Below are positions 1 to 11,486 of a DNA stretch of 64,000 nucleotides, piece after piece. Position numbers and translations under genes: made by a program. Source of the DNA: Euryodendron excelsum. Lineage: Eukaryota; Streptophyta; Magnoliopsida; Ericales; Pentaphylacaceae. The notes below the pieces were generated by a model. It was not told the DNA's origin. It worked only from the letters and a program-made list of their open reading frames with translations, and made no database searches. The DNA lies in contig CM065386.1 in assembly GCA_033060915.1 (NCBI GenBank), positions 8,161,501 to 8,225,500 on the forward strand, read 5' to 3'. Numbering within the stretch: position 1 is the first letter of the stretch; the number at the start of each line of letters is the position of its first letter.

Positions 1-700
1 CTCTGACGCTATTGACATTTGCTTGACTGCCCCACTGCCCGTTCTCTAAATTGTCACCTAGGCTGAGGAAATTGAGACGTACTCCTCTCCTTTAGACCAT
101 AAGCGCTAGGATTGTTCACATTTGCATCTAAGCCCAAATGGATTCCTTCCACATCCCCAACACCTATTGGCCTTTACTATTTTCTAGCCCATTGGACCTG
201 CAAACCATCCTTGGTCTAATCTCACCTCTCTAATCTTCCGTCCCCCAAACCAGTCTCACCTTTAAAAACACACATGAATTAGGCCTTGCAAATCAAGGCC
301 AGCCTCAATCTTTTCCCTCACTGGCCCATTGCACGATGATTTGCGTCACCCCGATCCATGTAAATGTGTTGACTTCTCTCCTTCCACTAAGAAAAGGAAG
401 GCCCAACACTCTTCCACCTGCACCTAACCCGAGAACACCCCACCATGTGGCTCCCTACTAACCTCCCTTGTGCGAAACAGCTAACCGTGACTGTTTTCCA
501 AAATTCAAACCTTCCCCCAGCCAGCCTTTATGTGGCCCCCTGCCTTTGCCAAACACTTTTCTGTTCTCACACGTCTGGCTTGCTACAATCCATGCGTCAT
601 CTCCTAGCGACCAAATCCAAATCTTACACTCCTAGCCACCCACTCTGGTTAACACTAGGCCAGAATATTGGATCCATTGCTTTGACTCCTTATCCAACTG

Positions 701-1219
701 AGATGGCAATGTTTGGCCCTATCTTTGTCAATCTCAACACCCACTGCAATTCTCGGCGATAGGCCACAAAACTTCCAAATGCTACAAGTGTGCCGAAAAG
801 CCCATAGCTCTAATCCAAATCATTCTTAGCTCTAATGGGGCACCGTACTCCCAAACCCTAAGAAGAATGGATTGTGACAAGGACATGAGACATTGATTTT
901 AAAAAAATGACGATACAAAGGAAAGTGTTAACCGTATGAATAAATTTAAACATGGCATTGAATCCATAATTTAAATGGATTCAATGCCGTATTCCTGGCC
1001 AGATGACAATGTTTGGCCGTATCTTTGTCAATCTTAACACCCACTGCAATTCTCGACGATAGGCCAAAAAACTTCCAAATGCTACAAGTGTGCCGAAAAG
1101 CCCATAGCTCTAATCCAAATCATTCTTAGCTCTAATGGGGCACCGTACTCCCAAACCCTAAGAAGGATGGATCCTGACAAGGGCATGAGACATTGATTTT
1201 AAAAAAATGACGATACAAA
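701..1219 (+). repeat. Direct duplication of a 219-bp segment (701-919 and 1001-1219)
   Basis: The two segments, starting AGATGGCAAT and AGATGACAAT and both ending GACGATACAAA, are about 95% alike by eye and lie 300 bp apart. Copy B has only one equivalent (about 31950-32130). The duplication therefore arose in copy A after the large duplication, or was lost from B. It repeats the DUF4283-like fragment on the minus strand. Confidence 0.85.
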
Positions 1220-1592
1220 CATGGTAGGAATACGGTAAAATCAAATAATAAAAATCATTCTATTATGTTTTATATTATATGAAAACACCATTGAATCCAT
1301 AATTTAAACATCATTTAATATAAAACATAATAAAAATAAATTTACAAATTTAAAAACATAAATTCACATTAATTGTGTTTTATCATTGGATCCCGAGTTG
1401 TTTTCTTCAAACTTGCAATGTGTTGGAGACATGTGTTTGCCAAGTGTCTAAAGTGTGTACGGTTCTAAATAAACTAAAAAATAATATGATATATTTGGAC
1501 ACGTGTTCGACACATGTCGGGAAGTGTTCAAGGAGTGCCGGTGCCCGATATAGATATATCACCTTCTCAGAAGTGTTTGTGTTTCCGAGTCC
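1163..1592 (+). mobile_element. GACAC-rich MITE-like element
   Basis: Starts near GGATGGATCCTGACAAGG and ends with CTCAGAAGTGTTTGTGTTTC. The right part has GGACACGTGTTCGACACATG. It has the same layout as the elements at 2222, 11222 and 32070: a GGACATG-like left end, an AT-rich middle, GTGTC-type palindromes, then CACCTTCTTAGAAGTGTCCGTGC at the right. The counterpart in copy B is at 32070-32535. Confidence 0.5.
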
Positions 1593-2221
1593 ACACCAAA
1601 TTAGAATCTCGTACTCCCAGCCCCATACTCCGATTAACCTTGCCTGATTGAGATGACGACATTTGGTTCTATCTTTATCAATCTCAACAAAACTATTGCA
1701 GTTCTGGGTAATAGGCCAGAAAACTTCCAAATCCCAGAAGTGCACTGAAAAGCCCTTAACTCTAATCCAAATCATTATCAGCTACATATGGGGATTTGTA
1801 ACTTTCCCTATGAGTGTCCACAAGTCCAGAATTAAGTCTCCCCTATCAAATGTCCAACTCCATTGTTGGCACCAACCACTTAGCCCAATCTTGCACCCCT
1901 TTACCTCTACTACAGGTTCATTAGCCCCCCAAGCAGCCCACCAAGCACCCGAACTAGAAATTCGAGGTTAGCACTTCAAGAACCCAAGTCCACCTCTACC
2001 TCTTCAACCCTCCTTTACTTGCCTTCACCACCTTCAAACCATCCTCGGGCCACCTAGAGGACTGGGCCGCCTCCAGGAAGGTCTTGATCTTTCCCCTACC
2101 CTTTTTCCCATCCCTTGGGTCAAACTCCACCAACACCCTTGCCATACCTACCAAGCCATCCCCAAAAGATGATTTGGGCTTGCACACCACTTCCTGAATT
2201 GAAAGAGAAGAAACCCTAGAA

Positions 2222-2688
2222 TGACACTCGACACGGACATGACATGCCAAAAACACGCCAACATGGCAATTTTTGAAAAATACAAGACACTATTCAGCAG
2301 TGACACAGCAAAAATATATAGGTTATATGGTTCTATATGTCCTAAATCTGAATAATTTATGTAAATAGAAAGGAAAAATTGCATGATAACACTAACTAAA
2401 ATTAAATATCATGTATTTCTAAAGCTTAAACATAAAATTACGTACAAATACACATTATTTTAATTTTACAATTGGATTCCAAAATTTTTAACGTGTTTCA
2501 TGTGTTTAAGCAATGGACACATGTATCCCTTAAGTGTTCAACGCTGAAAAATTTAAAAATAGTAAGACAAGTTTGGATACGTATCTGATATGTGTCAGGG
2601 GAATGAATGTCCGACAAGTGTCGTGCCCAACAAAGTGTCCAACATCTATACGACACCTTCTTAGAAGTGTCTGTGCTTTTTAGACTCT
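2222..2688 (+). mobile_element. GACAC-rich MITE-like element
   Basis: Left end GACACTCGACACGGACATGA and right end CACCTTCTTAGAAGTGTCTG. These are imperfect inverted ends, with an AT-rich centre and short CCGACAAGTGTCG palindromes. It lies in the LINE-derived block. No coding capacity; non-autonomous. Confidence 0.5.
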
Positions 2689-5600
2689 AATCTCCATGAA
2701 CCTCCCCCTATTCTAAGGTTAAGGTACTGATAATCCACCAATCTGGTTCCCCCCCCCTCCCCACAACCCTAAACTGCCTAGAAGCTCAGGTGCACCATGC
2801 TTTATGGGGGCCTCACCCACCAATCTGGCCAACCACTAGGTTTTGTAACCTCAGAGAGCAAGAGACCTTTGGAGACCTCTGCCACTCTCCACCATCCGCC
2901 ACAGAGTCAGAAAGCTTGAAGGACTTCGTCCCTAGTTGAACAAGAATGTTGCAAATTGCAATGTTGGCTTTCGTCTCTTATGTGGTGTGTGTACAGTTGT
3001 CAAAAAGTGAATTTAGATGTCCTGGCATCTCTAGTATAGATAGACTTATTCGTGTATTCTCATTTGGGTCACAACTCTTCACATGAAGATTCGTATTCAT
3101 TGGATGTTGTAATCGGAAAATAATCTAATGTGACCGTCACACCACTTCAGCATGCTTATGTGGTGTTATGGTTTATTCATGTAATGTCATGTGTAGAGGG
3201 AGACAACACTTTTTGAAATATTATAGCCATTATCCTAGCTGTATGGTGGCTTTTCAAATTTAAAACTCCCGCCATGTAAATAATGTCATGTGTCACAATT
3301 TAAACAAAACGCCACACCACGTAAGTATGATGAAATGGTGTGACAGTCATCCTGGATAATTACTCGTAGTTATGACCTTTCGTATGACTATTCTTGTTTG
3401 TTGGATAATATGTTGCAACTATTCATATACAGTGTCTTCTTGGATAATGAAATGGACATGCCTTTTCAGGCAATGGCCACCATTTTAAATTCAAGCTTTT
3501 TCCCAACAGTTATGTCTTTTGCACTTGAGGCCTTTCTGGCAAAACCAGGTTGGGTCAAATATTGTAAAGTATTTTACTTATTGACCCAATCCAATCTGAT
3601 CTGTCAACCATGATCACGTGGTCGAACACTTGTCACCCCTTAAGGTCCTTACAAACTCCTTAGATACGTCATCTTCAGTTTCCTATAAATACGTTGCAGT
3701 CCTTCACTATCGACTTTATCCTTGTCTCATCTCCAAGGCATTTAAATGCTACTGCTATACATCCCATCAAAGAATATGAAATTTCATTACTACATTTAAA
3801 TTCATTACCTTACACCAGCAGGACTTGTTTGTAGTCCCTCTCCCTCTCCATTCCTGTGTTTGTAGTTGATAGAGCTGAGTAACTTCTTCAATTTCCTTTC
3901 CTTAAGCAAACTGGACCTACTTCTCCTCGCCTCACCATTACCCTTGGTTGCCATCTCTCAATTAACTCAGAAACCTCATTGCTGTCCTCAACCACTTAAA
4001 GTAAACGCCTGGCGATAATATCATAGAATTATCATTGGCTTTCTTCTTAATATCATTGTTTATACTAATATTACTACTATTTAGCAGTGCAAATTTCAAA
4101 AGAGAAGCTCTTTTGCAGTGGAGACTTATGTTTGTTCTTTTCTCTTCCTAAATGATTTTTCTTGCAGGGATCTCAGTTTTAACAAACTGAGTGGAGAAAT
4201 TCCAAGCTACTACGGTCTATCAATGCTAAAATTCATGTAAGCATGCTGTGAATTTTTAATACCAAGAATATAGGCGGGCGTTTAATGGGAGCTGGGGTGT
4301 CAATAATGCCAATCAACTGGGTGATATCACCCAATGAACCTTGTTTAAAGTGAAGAACGAATCAAATGGGCAAAATCAAACAAAATCCATGGTTGATCAA
4401 CAAGATGATGAATGCAGATTAGCTTTAAAAGTCCTTAATTAAGCCAATAAAGCCTAATGATGGCAACAATGAGGTGTGAAGCCCAACAGGGCTTTTATGC
4501 CTAAAGCCAAACAGGTCTTGGCTAAATCAAAATGATATGGTTGAAGGCCAGCTAAATTGCTCAAATGGGTCAAGCTTGGGAGATGGCAAGACTTGTTCAA
4601 GGATTATGAATTCTGGGTTTTCAAGGCCCTTTTGAAGAGTTGTGAGTCCAAAAAAGGCTATGCCTAGACATGCAGTAGTTGAGAACCATAGGGAGTGATG
4701 CTGTACCAGTAACAATGACAAGGGACTGAACTTCATGAAGTAGATGAAAGTTTTCCTCCATCAAAATTTTGTTTGGATGTGTTGTTTCGGTTACCTTGGA
4801 AATGGAAACGCTTCAAAACTTCAGGGAAATGGTAAAAAATTTTGGAAATACAGAAAGAAATTTGAAAACAAAACTAAAACCTATCTACATGTAGGGTTGT
4901 AAAACAAACCAAGATATTCGATTTTGGCTCATGTTTGGTTTGTTAAAAGCTTATTTGAGATCAGCTTGTTACGTAAACAAGCCAAGCTTGTACGCATTTT
5001 AAGGCTCGTTATTTTTTGAGCTTGGCTCAACAAGCTTATATGCACTATAAAAACACAAGCTACTTGAGCCCGACTCGATTAAAACTCGTTTCAGATCGGC
5101 AACCAAGCTACTTAAGTTCGGCTCGAAAGTTAAATATGCCAAGCTTGAACACATTATGAAGCACATTAAGATTTTTAATTCAAGCTTGAACAATTGACTA
5201 CTTGGCTAGGCTCTTTATAGCTCTATATAAATGTATGTGTAACCTAATTACTAAATAATTAAATATGTTTGAGTTCTACTAATCTATTCAAATAAGCCAC
5301 GAGTGTGCAATTTTAGTACTAAATGTTTGTACGAACCCAAAATCATTTAATAGAAATCAAACCAATTATCAAATGCAAGTGTTTAAGATTCTGAATGTGC
5401 ATGAGGTTCCTACCAAACTAGATTCACAAATATATAGGCAATAATAATAAAACTGATTAATAATTACCAAATGTCAAAGGGGTTCCAGGGCGTACGGAGT
5501 TCATTTTGGTAACAAGATTAAAAGGGTCTTTTAATAAGGTTAAGAATAACATTCAGCAAAGATCAACTAATATTATAATAGAATCAACTTTGATTTTGAG

Positions 5601-7784
5601 TGGGGTTTGCCACTGTAAGAGAAAAAAGTTGAAAAAAAAAAACTCTAAATTCTGAAAGTAATTAGAAAGAAAAAGGAAGAAGGCACTTGTGGTAACAAAT
5701 TAACAATTAGAGATAATAAGTGGCTCAACCATGCCCTCTTTCACTCTCTTTATCTCTCCTTTTCTCAATTTTACGTTTTCATATTCTCAATTAAATTACC
5801 GACATTTTTGTTGCTTTCAATTCCTTTTATTTTTAATAATGAAAAGAGGAAAACAGAAACAATTTTGTTGGGGGATCCTGATATGTGTTAATTTAAACCT
5901 TTGTTTTGGCTTGCTTCATAGTGGAATTCGTTCAAATTTTGGTTCTCCACTAATGTTTCATGTCATTTTCCTAGGAAACAAAATTTTCTTTATTTCGATG
6001 GAAGCAAAATGAAATTTTGTTCCTTGCAAAGAAGCCACGTGACCTTGTGAGGAACACACAAAGAAGAAACAAATGAAGTTATAAAAAACACACATATCCA
6101 CATGGTGATACAAAAGAAAGAGGTACAAGATCATTCACTTAGTCCATGCACTTTGTTAGTTGTCCCTGAAAGGAAATGAAAGGCATGCTAGAATATGAGA
6201 ACCTCTATACCCAGTGCATGTTCACTTCTGGCCCTATAAGGAAGCACAAAGGGCCCATGGGCCTCTTGTAAAGCTTTCTAGAGGCTCTTATGCAAAAAGA
6301 GGCAAAGAAAGAGAACACATGGAAAGTACTAGTCCTGCCTCTATAACAAGTGGAAAGCTGCAGATATTTCCTGCCTCGATAGAAAATTGAACGCTGCATC
6401 TAAGATTGTAATTAAGTTTTCCTTTTTGTATTCCTTCCATGGGAATGGTAAATAGCCCCTTCAGGTGAGTACATAACGGGAGACACATACTTCCATTTTG
6501 GATGTCTTAAACCTCAATTGTTTATATGTTAGTGAAAGGCGTTTGAGTGTAGTCTCTCATTTGTTCCTCTGGTTTAATGTTGATAGTCTGTCAAATGAGT
6601 GGTAGTTAAATTTTAATTGGACAGGCAGGTGTGCCGTTTTAAAAATAATGAACTCCTTTATTTAAAGCAGTGGATGCATTTTAAGATGCTTAAAATTGCA
6701 CTAGCACCATGTTTGCAGATATATCTGATGGCCCTCTGATGCCCAATAGCACAACAAATTACTTAATCCTATTGAACTGAAGACAGTGATTTTGTTCAGG
6801 TATCTCACAGGAAACTTGCTAACTGGATCTGTGCCTGGTTGGATACTGAATAAAAACTTGTAATTTTCTCTTCCAAATGCTCTGTATATTTAGTATTGTC
6901 AAATGTATGCTTTGGTTTGGTCCGTCCATTAGATAGTGATTCATCAATGCACCTATATAATTGTTTTTCTCCTCCAAATGCTCTGAATAGTTAGTCCTGT
7001 CAATTGTATGATTTGGTTTGGTCCATCCATTAGATTGTGAATCATCAATGCACCTATATAATTGTTGTTCTCCTTTTTTAGTTCTCCTCCTGTGAAGTTA
7101 AAAGTCTTGTTGTACCCTAGATTGGAAGCAAAAAGAACTCATTCTTGTGAGTTGGACTTCTGTCTTCTTGGTATTCACTATTGCCTCCATACCGTAATTT
7201 CAGGAAGACTATATTTAAACCACAAAAGGGATGTAATTTCTAAGGCCAGTTTGGCATAGTTACCAACTTATGGGTCCTGGGATGCTGTTTAAACAACTGT
7301 ATGTCAAGATTGGTTGGAAGAAGCCTGTTGACCCTCGGTCATTTTTGGAACAATGAGATGGACATTGCTATCCAAATTCTTTTCGAACTTGGTAAGCAAG
7401 GATTGAGTTTCTTCAACTTCTTGGCCACGTCAAATAAATAAGCTTCATTAGTTGTCATCTTGGAGTTAGTTTTTGGCTTTCGAATTTATTCCGCCTTTTC
7501 GTACTCTCCTTATAAATATAAGTGTACATCCTAATGCAAGAAGTTATGTTGCACATGGTCCAGCTTAAATAACCGTATGTGAAGTTTAATCGAATGAGTC
7601 ACTACTTGCCCTTTGTCGTTTTAGGGACTCCCATGGGCAATCTTGTTGAAAACATTTTCCTTGCTTCTGCCTTCTACAATTTTCCATTCGATAAATCCAA
7701 ATGAAATTTATCAACAGTTCTCATGCTATGATATGTTCTGTAATCCTTGATTAGTATAGGATGTAAGTAGAGACCCTTGTCACA

Positions 7785-7824
7785 CAGAGAGAGAGAGAGG
7801 GGGAGAGAGAGAGAGAGAGAGAGC
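7785..7824. repeat. GA microsatellite
   Basis: An (AG)n run with a short GGGGG interruption, in the intron between copy A exons 13 and 14. In copy B the matching site (about 46170) has only a few GA units, so the tract expanded or shrank after duplication. Confidence 0.85.
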
Positions 7825-9034
7825 AATAGTCATTCTAATCTGTGGAAACTGACTGGTGTTGAAGCGGCACGAGATATTATAGTTTCCATTGTTGTAATAT
7901 GTTCCCAAAAATTTGACATTCAAAGTTTCAGAAAATGTTTTCTTTGAGGGGGGTGGGGGTTGCTAGACTATCTATGGATCTAAGCATTGGACATTCTCCC
8001 GAATTGAATTCCACTCCTCACGCTTGACAGCTGGAGTTTTTTATCCTTCCGCCAAAAAAAAAAAATCTCTTGTTGGTGGTTACAAGTCAAAAACTTTCTT
8101 CATGGAGGGAGAACAATTTTTTTTTTTTTCTGTTATCATCAAGAAACAAGGTCAAAATGGACCATGTAAATATCAGATGCAGAGATGGATGTCCTTGTGT
8201 GTGATGTGTTGCTTATGGAGTAGAGAACCAGAGGACGTAGTATTGCCACTACATAGACTTAAGTCAATTTTGTTACATTGCATACTTTTCGTTTTTGGTC
8301 ATCCGGGAATTACTTTGAATATTTTTTTGGCTCTTATAGATTTCATTTATGATCTCTATTTTGGAAAAGGGATATAGGATGCTTTATCTGCAACTAATGT
8401 ACAGAGGCAGCTCTCCTTTTTGGTGTTTTTGTGAATGTTACATTTTGCCTATCAAAAAAAAAAAGGTAGTGATGCTAGTCTGTGAAAACTACTATCCAGC
8501 AAGACTAGAAGCAATCCAAAATTTTGAAGAAGTTTACAATTGTATAATAATGTGATCCCAGGAAATCTAAATTTGCTGCCCCTGGAAAATATTTTGACGT
8601 AGAATGTATGAAATGATCATGCTATTTGCACAGCCTAGCAAAAAATTGCTTAAAGGATAAGCATTGGGCTATATTCCATATTTATCAAGTAACTGCAAAC
8701 AACAGTTGGAAGTCTAGATTTTTTTATGTATAGAGGGTAAAACAACCTTACTTCCATTTTATGTTGCATTTACCTTAGACAGAAGTGCTAAATTATGTCT
8801 GTTGATTGGGGCATGCGTTGTCCTTACATGTATATATATGTATGTATGCATATATAATTTTTGGTTGTGTCAAGTAATTTTAGAGTTGAATAGTTGATAT
8901 CTGCATTACCTCTTGAAACAATTTTTTCCACTGCCAAAGGATGAACAAACTGTTGGTTATGCATTATACAATTAAGATGAATCGAGTGTGTTATCTCATG
9001 AAATATTCACTATGAATCCTCAAATTCTAGAAAG

Positions 9035-9352
9035 CACGGATAGTTCTAAGAGGGTGCCTTATTCGTGTCGGACACGTGTTGGACACACATACTCCTTGTA
9101 TATGCCGGGACACGTGTCAGACACACCAATTGGCGTGTCTTTAATTTTTGAATGGTACTTTTCATGTTGCATTAATATTATTATATTTTTTATGGTTTGT
9201 GGATGGTACATTCATATACATAGTAAATAAAATATATAATAAATATATTTTTTGTCATATTCCCGCCATGTTCGTGTCCTCATTTTTATTAAAATTGTCG
9301 TGTCTGTATCCGTAGGACCGTACCCGTACCCGTGTTAGTGTTTATGCTTAAT
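9035..9352 (-). mobile_element. GACAC-rich MITE-like element, reverse orientation
   Basis: Reads AGCACGGATAGTTCTAAGAG, then GTGTCGGACACGTGTTGGAC, and ends near CCCGTGTTAGTGTTTATGCT. Relative to the other family members it is inverted. It is absent from the matching point of copy B (about 47430), so it is a later insertion in copy A. It abuts the TIR element at 9354. Confidence 0.5.
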
Positions 9353-9353
9353 C

Positions 9354-9966
9354 ATAGTTGTTAATCTCGCACCACACTGGCAGGTACGCACCGCACCGGC
9401 CGGTACACATTGCACCAATGCTTATACGGTGCAAAGAGGTTTAAACACCATAATTAACCGGCTTGTACCGGACATTCCAGCCCATACCGGAGTGTACCAA
9501 ACAGTTTGGTTTTTTACCCCATTTCTAATTTATCATTGTATTTTATATTAGTTGTTTCGTTTTGGTGACTTATAAATTTTTAATATGAGTGATTTCTATA
9601 TTTAGAATATATAAACACACACAACATGGCTAGGACCTTTTGGTAGTGATTTGTCATATCAAAATGCTTAAGACCTTTTGTTGGAATGGAATATACAATG
9701 AGTATGTGTTTTAAGTCTTTTTAAAATACTTGAAACTTATGATTTACTATTTTGAAGACTCTTTAAACTACTTATAACTTGTGTATGGTTTGCTATAATG
9801 AGATTTTATTTTATATATTTATAGTATATGCGTATATATATTTTTACATAAATATATAATATTTATAGCGGCAAACCTGATACGGTGCGTTGGTATAGTC
9901 CGTTACCAGTACGTACTATACCAATGACAAAAATGGTGAGGTGGCCGGTGCGAGATTGACAACTAT
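9354..9966. mobile_element. 613-bp non-autonomous DNA transposon with 20-bp terminal inverted repeats
   Basis: The left end ATAGTTGTTAATCTCGCACC (9354-9373) and the reverse complement of the right end (9947-9966) differ at one base in 20. The interior is AT-rich with GGTACG/CCGGTACA-type subterminal repeats and no ORF. It is absent from copy B. No clear target-site duplication could be seen, so the superfamily stays open (hAT-like or Mutator-like). Confidence 0.6.
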
Positions 9967-11221
9967 TGCATTCAAGAAAATGATGAACCATATTTTAAAT
10001 TCTATGTGCAGTGATCTCTCGTATAACAACTTTACATATGGAAGCTCAAGGACCTCAAGTTGTCAACACAAGAATGTGTAAGAGTACTTCTATAGACTGA
10101 TGTTGCTATCGTTATAAGAAAAAAACTATAAAGGAAAGGAAGTTATTGCAATCTTGAATTTTTTGGGGCAGCTGCTAAGCTTTGCACCGTCATTTTCCAC
10201 AGGAACTTGTTTGGAAGCTTTTTAGAGGGCAGCAATTCGTAAGCTCTAAATTAACTTCGTAGGAACAGTACATGATTTTCTTGCTGGTCCTGCATAATCT
10301 TTTTTAGCATTGCCAAATTTACGTCCTTTTCTCTTAATCCATATTTCGTAAATGATTCCATGATGCTAACTTTTTATGGATCTCACATTATTTTGTCAGT
10401 GGCATTGTTCCATGCTTGAGAGGCTTTCAATGCCCAAAAAGTAAGTTAATATCTTGAGAAATTGTCTGATTTACGCAATTACTCTGAGTTGCTTGTGATA
10501 CAATGAATTGTACTATACTATAACATATCTTTTTAGTGTAGAAAGATAGAATGTGATATCAAATGGAATGCTATAAACAAGGAGCCTAAATTATCCTCAA
10601 TGATTTCATTTTTATTTAGATGTCTTTATTACTGTGTTTCAGTTTTGTCTAAAAGAATTTTTTTTTGTGATTCTTCCTTTAAATTGATTAATTTATAGGA
10701 GAGTGGAATTTTGTTGGTGTCACATAGTTTCAAGCTGTGTATATTTCTAGTGCACAGCGGTTGCGCCCTTTTGGCCCTTTCAATGGATATATCTTACCCA
10801 TTAATATATATATATATATATATAAATGAATTACCAAATGAATTGTGAAGGCCAAATGTGCACTTCTCAGGCTTTCCTTTTTTTTTTTTTTGCCCCCGAT
10901 TAGAGTTTAAATGAGTGGTGTGAACTTTAATTAAAAAAAAGTTAATTGTGCTCCTGGGGTGGTGGGGGCCATGTTAATCACCTAGGCATGCTTGTCATGC
11001 CAGATGGGATGGGTGACCAAAAAGGCAGAAAAAAAAACTCTCCATTGTTTCCCACTTTCATACCTTAGCTATCTCTTATGAGCAATGAGCTTTTTCTCGT
11101 TCTTATCAAGTTTACTCATCTCATTTGTAGAACTTTTCTTCATGTGTGAGATGATGCTAGACATCTGGAGCTGAAAGTTTTAATATTGGCATCTAATGTG
11201 GTCTCCCATAAAGTGATAGCC

Positions 11222-11486
11222 TAAGTAGCATGGACATGGACATGCAATACAGACATGACATAACACGTGCACTCAAACATGGTAATTGTGAAAAATGCAG
11301 GATACAATATGGTGGGTACACGTGTGCGTTTAAGCAATGGACATGTGTGTCCCTCAAGTGTCCAAACTGTGTCTTGTTCTAAAAAAAATAAAAAAATAAC
11401 ATGTCAGGGGAGTGTCTGACACATGCTGGGAAAGTTTCTCACACAGACAAGGCACCTTCTTAGAAATGTCCCTGCATCTTTAAGTG
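11222..11486 (+). mobile_element. GACAC-rich MITE-like element in intron 16 of copy A
   Basis: Left end AGCATGGACATGGACATG, right end GGCACCTTCTTAGAAATGTC followed by CCTGCAT. The middle carries GTGTCTGACACATG palindromes. In copy B the same element (48778-49886) is split by a Copia solo LTR. Shared by both copies, so older than the duplication. Confidence 0.55.

Larger units (their letters stand above)
1..2960 (-). mobile_element. Decayed LINE (L1-type) ORF1 region with DUF4283-like domain, copy A
   Basis: The minus strand encodes broken pieces of the protein found upstream of plant L1 endonuclease/RT. The best piece, at 1407-1775, reads MIWIRVKGFSVHFWDLEVF, then NSFVEIDKDRTK and ARL, matching the DUF4283 pattern W-(L/V/I)-R-x-x-G-(L/F)-P/S-x-H-x-W. 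Minus-strand 1996-2256 gives a more N-terminal piece (GRGKIKTFLEAAQSSRWPED). The reading frame is interrupted many times and contains small-element insertions. It lies antisense to the RLK, in what corresponds to RLK intron 11. No endonuclease or RT part was recognised. Plus-strand ORFs here are not genes. Confidence 0.6.

Noticed and set aside
445..762. Plus-strand ORF of 105 codons near the left end, with a similar ORF at 31456-31719
   Set aside because: It is the complement of the decayed LINE ORF1 block. The family resemblance (DUF4283) is on the minus strand, and the plus-strand frame has no recognisable domain.
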